Positions 1 through 5,088 of a DNA stretch of 6,291 bases are shown piece by piece. The notes under the pieces were generated by a model. The model did not search any database, had not been told where the DNA came from, and saw only the letters and a program-made list of their open reading frames with translations. The stretch is from Gammaproteobacteria bacterium. GTDB taxonomy: Bacteria > Pseudomonadota > Gammaproteobacteria > Magnimaribacterales > Magnimaribacteraceae. Position numbers and translations under genes: made by a program. The stretch covers positions 1-6,291 of the forward strand of contig PCBA01000011.1 of the NCBI GenBank assembly GCA_002730855.1, read 5' to 3'. Position 1 is the first letter of the stretch, and each line of letters starts with the position of its first letter.

Positions 1-102
1 GAAAGAGCTCCAACAGCTGATAGATACTATGGATACTATGCTGATGCTCATCAAGATTATGGAAGAAATTACTACGTTGATTTCACTTTAAGAATGAAGT
101 AA
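1..102 (+). CDS. TonB-dependent receptor, C-terminal fragment (5' end outside window)
   Basis: Frame 1 is open from the first base and ends at TAA (100-102), giving 33 residues that finish ...NYYVDFTLRMK. The short alternating polar/aromatic pattern, the tyrosine-rich stretch (DRYYGYYADA) and a final amphipathic strand (YYVDFTLRM) are typical of the last beta-strands of TonB-dependent outer-membrane receptors. A terminal aromatic/hydrophobic strand of this kind is recognised by the BAM insertion machinery. The plug domain, TonB box and most of the barrel lie upstream of the window, so the ligand cannot be inferred. The gene is followed 12 bases later by a strong terminator hairpin, which marks the end of its transcript. 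Only about 33 residues are visible, so the family call rests on composition and C-terminal pattern; another outer-membrane beta-barrel protein is possible. Confidence 0.68.
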   Translation, partial: ERAPTADRYYGYYADAHQDYGRNYYVDFTLRMK

Positions 103-114
103 TCCTTCAGCACT

Positions 115-141
115 AAAAAGGGAGCGTAAGCTCCCTTTTTT
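115..141 (+). terminator. Intrinsic (rho-independent) terminator after the receptor gene
   Basis: A perfect 11-bp inverted repeat (arms 115-125 and 130-140) encloses the four-base loop GTAA, a GNRA-type tetraloop. The GC-rich core GGGAGC/GCTCCC is followed at once by six T residues (136-141), and the A-run at 115-119 pairs with the first five of them. This is a textbook rho-independent terminator for the plus-strand receptor gene. The A/T flanks would also leave a T-run on the minus strand, but no minus-strand gene ends here, so a bidirectional role is not needed. The T-run ends 18 bases before the ATG of the downstream transporter gene. Confidence 0.93.
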
Positions 142-159
142 ATTTAAAATCAATAATAC

Positions 160-1596
160 ATGTCTCTACTTAAAGAAAATTTTGGATTCCTGCTTGGTGT
201 AATTGCAGCGACGCTCGTCATTCTGCTCCCCTCTCCAGATGGTCTTTCAACAGAAGGTCATAAAACAGCAGCTTTATTTTTACTAATGGGAATTTGGTGG
301 GCAACTGAAGCTGTTCCTGTTGCAGTAACAGCATTAGTCCCTCTAGCTTTATTTCCTATTTTAGGAATTGTAGATATCCAAAGCGCTGCCAACCCATACG
401 CTAATAAAACGATTTATCTATTCTTTGGAGGCTTTTTAATTGCTACAGCTATCCAAAAATGGGATTTACATAAAAGAATTGCCTTATTTGTTCTTGAGTA
501 TGCTGGATCTAATGGAGCTTCTTTAATCTTTGGTTTTATGCTAACTGCAGCTCTAATTAGTATGTGGGTAATGAACACAGCCACTACAATTATGTTACTA
601 CCTATTGGCCTAGCTGTTATCACGGTGGTGAAAGAAACTGTAAAAGGATTAAGTGAGCAAGAAATGGAATCTTTTCAATTAGCTCTTTTATTAGGTATAG
701 CTTATGGAGCTACTATTGGGGGTATGTCTACACTTATAGGTACTGGACCTAACGGAATGTTGGCTGCGTTTATGGCTGATAATTACAGCTTAGATATCAG
801 TTTTGTTGATTGGATGAAAGTAGGAGTCCCTTTAAGTGCTTTTATGCTTCCTTGTAGCTGGTTGATACTTACAAGAATAATTTTCAAAGTTGAATTCGAG
901 ACTTCTCAAGAGACTAGAAATCTATTAAGTACCATGAAAAATGAACTAGGTACCTTGGATGGCCCTGAGTTTAAAGTTTTTGTAGTGTTTGTGTTGACTG
1001 CTTTAGCCTGGATGTTTAGAACTGTGTTAGATGACTTTAGTTTTCTAAACGGTTTATCTGATGCAGGTATTGCAATGATATCCGCCCTCTTTCTTTTCTT
1101 ATTACCAAGCGGAAAAAAAGGAGCCTTATTAGAGTGGAAGGATGCTCAAGAAAATGTGCCTTGGGGTCTGCTAGTTTTATTTGGAGGCGGTCTTAGTTTA
1201 GCTAATGCAGTCCAAACAACCGGATTAGCTGTTTGGATGGGGAATTTAATACCTCAAGGTATTAGCATTGCCCTCATTGTTATCCTTGTAGTAACAATGA
1301 TCATTTTCTTGACAGAATTGACTTCGAACATGGCAACGACTGCCACTTTTTTACCTGTTGTAGCAGCTATTGCTGTTCAATCTAATTTTAACCCCTTGTT
1401 AGTTACTGCAGCTGTTGCTTTAGCTGCAAGTTGTGCCTTTATGCTACCTGTGGCAACCCCTCCTAATGCAATTGTATTCGGATCAGGGCTTATAAAAGTT
1501 CCTCAAATGGCAAAAGCAGGACTTCTTATCAATATCTTAGGTATATTAGTGGTTTCTATGGTTGCGGTACTTTCAGTTCCGTATTTCTTGCTTTAA
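160..1596 (+). CDS. DASS/SLC13-family Na+-coupled anion (dicarboxylate-type) symporter
   Basis: This is a 478-residue polytopic inner-membrane protein of usual length for bacterial divalent anion:Na+ symporters, which import C4-C5 dicarboxylates, citrate or sulfate with sodium. Hydrophobic segments run from about residue 8 to the C-terminus, with a polar cytosolic-type stretch at about 243-270. The two inverted-repeat halves each carry a hairpin motif: SMWVMNTATT (134-143) and ELTSNMATT (386-394). The family signature A-S-x2-F-x2-P-V-A-x3-N-x-I-V is complete at 423-439, with ATPPN at 432-436. Unusually, the two substrate/sodium SNT motifs read MNT (138-140) and SNM (389-391), so the substrate may not be a standard C4-dicarboxylate. 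The ATG at 160 precedes the first membrane segment but has no Shine-Dalgarno sequence; the next in-frame Met (43) would delete that segment. The gene lies just after a terminator, and its stop overlaps the convergent GGT gene. The family is confident; the substrate is unknown. Confidence 0.93.
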   Translation: MSLLKENFGFLLGVIAATLVILLPSPDGLSTEGHKTAALFLLMGIWWATEAVPVAVTALVPLALFPILGIVDIQSAANPYANKTIYLFFGGFLIATAIQKWDLHKRIALFVLEYAGSNGASLIFGFMLTAALISMWVMNTATTIMLLPIGLAVITVVKETVKGLSEQEMESFQLALLLGIAYGATIGGMSTLIGTGPNGMLAAFMADNYSLDISFVDWMKVGVPLSAFMLPCSWLILTRIIFKVEFETSQETRNLLSTMKNELGTLDGPEFKVFVVFVLTALAWMFRTVLDDFSFLNGLSDAGIAMISALFLFLLPSGKKGALLEWKDAQENVPWGLLVLFGGGLSLANAVQTTGLAVWMGNLIPQGISIALIVILVVTMIIFLTELTSNMATTATFLPVVAAIAVQSNFNPLLVTAAVALAASCAFMLPVATPPNAIVFGSGLIKVPQMAKAGLLINILGILVVSMVAVLSVPYFLL

Positions 1597-3299
1597 TCTC
1601 CCTTGGCCAGAGCCCCAGGCCTTCGCGTATCAGCTACACCGTAAATTAAATCGCCTTCAACAAATATAGCTTGAACACTCCCCATAGTATTTGAACTTTT
1701 TACTTCATGTCCTCTGCCTTCTAATAACTCAATGGTGTCAGGGCTAAATCCACTTTCTAATTCTAAGTTACCCTCCAATCTTTGATTTATTCTTGGTGAT
1801 AAAACTGCTTCAGAGTAGCTCATCTTATGATCAATTACGTTTGAAATAACTTGAGCAATAATATTAGGTATACGTCCTCCTCCAGGTGAGCCAAGAACCA
1901 TAATCAAATCACCTTTAGGATTAAAAACTAGAGTCGGGGTCTGAGTGCTTATCATGCGTTTTCCTGGCTCTAACCTATTTGCTTCGCTAGTTTTCAAAGA
2001 AACTTCATTCGATTTGCCATAAAAATGAGAGAAATTTCTCATTTGGTTATTCATCAAAAAACCTGCTTTCTCTATAGTCACACCTGAGCCAAAAGAAGAG
2101 CCTAAGGTGTAAGTATTTGAGACTGCATTACCTTCAGAATCTAATACCGAAAAATGCGTGGTGTCTGGACTTTCATCAATCTTAGTTAGATCTCCTGAGA
2201 ATATTTGACCATCTTCAGTTCTTTGACTAGAAATTGTATTTGCCCTTTTTAAAGCATATCCTTTGTTTAAAAGTTCTGTTGTCGGCACATCAAAGAAGTC
2301 TGGGTCTCCATGATAGGTAGCCCTATCTGCATAGGCTCTTTGCATTGATTCTGACAATAAATGAATAGTTCTAGCAGAATTGTGTCCTAAGGAAGGAATA
2401 TCAAAATTCTCTAATATATTTAGAATCTGTAATAGAACTAAGCCTCCACTTGCAGCAGGAGGCATAGAAACAATTTTATAACCTCTATAATCAATACTTA
2501 TAGGTTCTCTGCTCTTGGCTTCATAAGAGGACAAATCTTCTAATGTTATCAACCCGCCTCTACTTAATGATTCTTCCGAAATCCATTTTGCTACTTCCCC
2601 TTCATAAAATGCCTCTCTACCTTTCCGACTTATTAACATTAAGGTGTTAGCTAATTTAGGCTGTTTAAAGTTCTTAGACACTTCAATTGGCTCTTCCTTC
2701 CCTTGATAGAATTTAGAGGTAGAAGCAGAATTGCTCAGCATTGATTCTTTTGACCATGTCAAAGCGTAATTTAAGTCATAAGTTACAGGGAAGCCTTTCT
2801 CAGCTAGTTCTATAGCCGGCCTAAGAACTTGTCTAAGGTTTAATTTTCCATGCCCATCATGAGCCTTAAGCAGCCCTGCTACCGACCCAGGAACTGCATT
2901 TACTAAATGACCAAACCTAACAACATTTGAATCTTTTATGAACATTTCGCTTCTAGCGGATTTGGGTGACGCTGAACGGTAATCTATGGTTGAAACTTTA
3001 TTTTCCTTCTTATCAAAGATAAGCATAAAACCACCGCCTCCTAAATTACCAGCTCTTGGTAGAGTAACTGCCAAGGCAAAACCTACGGCTACAGCGGCAT
3101 CAACAGCATTACCTCCTTTCCTTAGTATTTCATAACCAGCTTCTGTTGCATGACTATTCTGAGAAACAACCATAAAATCTTCAGCTATTTCAGGATGAAT
3201 CCTATTTTTGTAATCTAAAGTAGTTTGAGATCTCGCTAATAAAGCATTGACGAATAAAAGTTGGAATAATAAAAATGGGATAATGAACTTAGTTTTCAT
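1593..3299 (-). CDS. Divergent gamma-glutamyltransferase-family Ntn-hydrolase (GGT-A, possible acylase)
   Basis: This 568-residue protein has full GGT length (E. coli enzyme 580). A signal peptide (Lys at 2 and 4, hydrophobic 5-22, likely cleavage at 22-25) predicts periplasmic export. GGT precursors cleave themselves before a Thr that becomes the N-terminal nucleophile; here that is DTTHFSV at 379-385, cleaving before T380 to give about 355- and 189-residue subunits. Retained are R108 (E. coli Arg114, carboxylate), Q419 (Gln430), S451 (Ser462) and oxyanion G473-G474 in GSPGG. Changed are G400 (Asn411), R421-N422 (Asp432-Asp433), V433 (lid Tyr444) and T452 (Ser463). Correspondences come from hand alignment, with E. 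coli numbering from memory. The lost residues hold the gamma-glutamyl alpha-amino group, so normal glutathione hydrolysis is doubtful and an acylase-like role is plausible. The ATG lies 10 bases after the upstream GGT stop without a Shine-Dalgarno sequence, suggesting translational coupling. It is probably the last gene of the operon. Confidence 0.93.
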   Translation of the reverse strand: MKTKFIIPFLLFQLLFVNALLARSQTTLDYKNRIHPEIAEDFMVVSQNSHATEAGYEILRKGGNAVDAAVAVGFALAVTLPRAGNLGGGGFMLIFDKKENKVSTIDYRSASPKSARSEMFIKDSNVVRFGHLVNAVPGSVAGLLKAHDGHGKLNLRQVLRPAIELAEKGFPVTYDLNYALTWSKESMLSNSASTSKFYQGKEEPIEVSKNFKQPKLANTLMLISRKGREAFYEGEVAKWISEESLSRGGLITLEDLSSYEAKSREPISIDYRGYKIVSMPPAASGGLVLLQILNILENFDIPSLGHNSARTIHLLSESMQRAYADRATYHGDPDFFDVPTTELLNKGYALKRANTISSQRTEDGQIFSGDLTKIDESPDTTHFSVLDSEGNAVSNTYTLGSSFGSGVTIEKAGFLMNNQMRNFSHFYGKSNEVSLKTSEANRLEPGKRMISTQTPTLVFNPKGDLIMVLGSPGGGRIPNIIAQVISNVIDHKMSYSEAVLSPRINQRLEGNLELESGFSPDTIELLEGRGHEVKSSNTMGSVQAIFVEGDLIYGVADTRRPGALAKGD

Positions 3300-3309
3300 A
3301 GTTATCTAT

Positions 3310-5028
3310 CTAGGGCGCCACAGCACCTGAACTTGGCCTTCTTGGATCTGCAGCTCCGTAGAAATAATCACCTTCCCTAACTATTGCCTGGACACTCCCC
3401 ATTGTTCTCGAAGAGTAAAGTCTGTAACCCTTATTCGTAAGCAGACTTTCCGTATCTGCTCCATATCCATCCTCTATCATTAACACTTCCGGCAACCATT
3501 GATGATGTATTCGTGGACTATTGACTGCTTGAGCGATATTCATACCGTGTTCCATGACGTTAAGAGCTACTTGCAATACAGTTGTAATAATTCTACTGCC
3601 TCCAGGACTTCCTAAAACCAGATAAGGTTCTTCATCTTTAAAAATTATAGTAGGGGTCATCGAGCTTAAAGGTCTTTTGTTTGCTTGAATGGAGTTTGCT
3701 TCTGAGCCTAGCAGCCCATAACCATTTGGCACCCCTGGTTTAGAAGAGAAGTCATCCATCTCATTATTAATTAACATTCCGGTTCCAGGAATTACAATTC
3801 CAGAACCGTAGGAAAAGTTTAATGTATAAGTATTTGAAACCGCATTACCATACTTGTCCATGACAGAAAAATGTGTTGTGTCTGGACTTTCGTAAGGGTA
3901 TGGGTCCCCAGCAAAAATATCCTTAGAAGGAGTCAAGCTATCTAAAGAAATACTCTCGTTTAAACTCTTAGCGTATTTTTTAGACATCAACCCAAACGGC
4001 ACATCATAAAAATCCATGTCACCCAAGTGCTTACTTCTGTCGGCATAAGCCCTCTTCATTACTTCCGTTAAAATATGAATACTGCCTGCACTCCCAAAAC
4101 CCATTTCTTTAATTTGGTAGGGTTCCAGCATATTTAACATCTGTATTAAATGTATACCTCCTGAACTACTAGGAGGCATAGAAACTATTTTAAATTCATT
4201 ATAAGTTCCAACAACTGGCTCCCTTTCAACAGCCTTGTAATTGGATAGGTCATCTGCAGTTATTAAACCACCGTTTAATTCCATTTCCTTTACTATCTTT
4301 TTAGCTATTTCTCCCTTATAAAATGCGTCAGGTCCTTCTTTGTGTAGCTGCTTCAACGTCCAAGCCAAATCAGGCTGTCTTAAAGTTTCTCCAGCTCGAT
4401 AATTACTTTTATCTTTTTTATAGAATGAATTGGCAGAAGCTTGATTAGAAGAAAGTCTTTGTTTATAGGGAGAAGAAGCCAATGTATTAGCTAAATCATG
4501 TGGAACTGAAAAGCCTTCTTCAGCCAATCTGATAGCCGGCTCAAGCACCTCCTGCCACGACATGGTTCCATGCTCTGTTAAGGCATGATGCAAGCCATAT
4601 ACTGTCCCAGGAACTCCAGCTGAAAGAAGAGAAAATTGAGCTTTCTTCTTATCGTAATTACCACTTTTATCTAAAAATAAATCTCTATGTGCAGCAGCAG
4701 GAGCTTTTTCTCTATAATCTATAGCAATAGTCTTGCCTTCGTCCTTTAGATAAACAACCATAAAACCACCACCGCCAAGATTGCCTGCTCTAGGAAGCAC
4801 AACGGCCAAAGCTAATCCTGTAGCCACAGCAGCATCAACTGCATTACCGCCCTTTTTTAATATTTCTGCCCCTATCTTACTGGCAGATAATCTTTGTGAT
4901 ACAACCATTCCAGTTTTACTTATAACAGGATGATGGATCGACTTATATTCAATAATTGGAAGATTGCTCGAAGCAATATTATTTGAAATAAAGACTACGA
5001 ATAAAGTCAGTAAAAAAGGTCTAATCAT
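3310..5028 (-). CDS. ggt: Gamma-glutamyltransferase / glutathione hydrolase, canonical (GGT-B)
   Basis: This 572-residue, full-length GGT precursor transfers or hydrolyses the gamma-glutamyl group of glutathione and related peptides, normally in the periplasm. An N-terminal signal peptide is visible (Arg3, hydrophobic 5-14, likely cleavage after about residue 19-20), with no lipobox. Autocleavage should fall before T384 in SPDTTHFSV, giving about 363- and 189-residue subunits. All expected substrate contacts are present: R106 in DYREKAP (E. coli Arg114), N404 in YTLN (Asn411), E423 (Gln430; Glu as in mammalian GGT), D426 in MDDFS (Asp433), S455-S456 and G476-G477. The lid loop PGVPNGYGLLG (431-441) keeps the Tyr equivalent to Tyr444. 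It lies between the serine hydrolase and GGT-A on the same strand. The 60-base gap upstream has no clear promoter, and the ATG at 5028 has no Shine-Dalgarno sequence. It serves as the unaltered reference for its divergent tandem paralogue. Confidence 0.96.
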   Translation of the reverse strand: MIRPFLLTLFVVFISNNIASSNLPIIEYKSIHHPVISKTGMVVSQRLSASKIGAEILKKGGNAVDAAVATGLALAVVLPRAGNLGGGGFMVVYLKDEGKTIAIDYREKAPAAAHRDLFLDKSGNYDKKKAQFSLLSAGVPGTVYGLHHALTEHGTMSWQEVLEPAIRLAEEGFSVPHDLANTLASSPYKQRLSSNQASANSFYKKDKSNYRAGETLRQPDLAWTLKQLHKEGPDAFYKGEIAKKIVKEMELNGGLITADDLSNYKAVEREPVVGTYNEFKIVSMPPSSSGGIHLIQMLNMLEPYQIKEMGFGSAGSIHILTEVMKRAYADRSKHLGDMDFYDVPFGLMSKKYAKSLNESISLDSLTPSKDIFAGDPYPYESPDTTHFSVMDKYGNAVSNTYTLNFSYGSGIVIPGTGMLINNEMDDFSSKPGVPNGYGLLGSEANSIQANKRPLSSMTPTIIFKDEEPYLVLGSPGGSRIITTVLQVALNVMEHGMNIAQAVNSPRIHHQWLPEVLMIEDGYGADTESLLTNKGYRLYSSRTMGSVQAIVREGDYFYGAADPRRPSSGAVAP

Positions 5029-5088
5029 TTACGAAGGTTAATTATTTTTTAAGTTAAAGTCTATTAAGAGTATTGATTACAGGCAAAA
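5029..5088. other. 60-base AT-rich spacer between serine hydrolase and GGT-B
   Basis: This is the only sizeable gap in the minus-strand gene cluster. It holds no ORF, no GC-rich hairpin and no T-run terminator for the serine hydrolase gene. On the minus strand there are A/T-rich stretches that loosely resemble a -10 box (AATAAT), but no acceptable -35 box at the right distance. The base run before the GGT-B ATG (AACCTTCGTAA) contains no Shine-Dalgarno. Readthrough from the serine hydrolase gene is the simplest reading; an internal promoter cannot be excluded. Confidence 0.5.

Noticed and set aside
414..623. 69-codon minus-strand ORF inside the transporter gene
   Set aside because: It lies wholly opposite a well-supported membrane-protein gene, resembles no family I know, and has no start signal; it is a shadow of the real frame.
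1600..1626. GGCC...GGCC inverted repeat just past the convergent stops, as a possible bidirectional terminator
   Set aside because: Only four bases pair around a nine-base loop, no T-run follows on either strand, and it is inside the GGT-A coding sequence.
1593..3299. GGT-A as a pseudogene
   Set aside because: The frame is intact, and the signal peptide, catalytic Thr, carboxylate-binding Arg and oxyanion glycines are all kept; the changes cluster in one sub-site, which suggests altered function, not decay.
5029..5088. Internal promoter for GGT-B in the 60-base spacer
   Set aside because: Some -10-like A/T stretches exist, but none has a credible -35 partner; in AT-rich DNA such matches are expected by chance.
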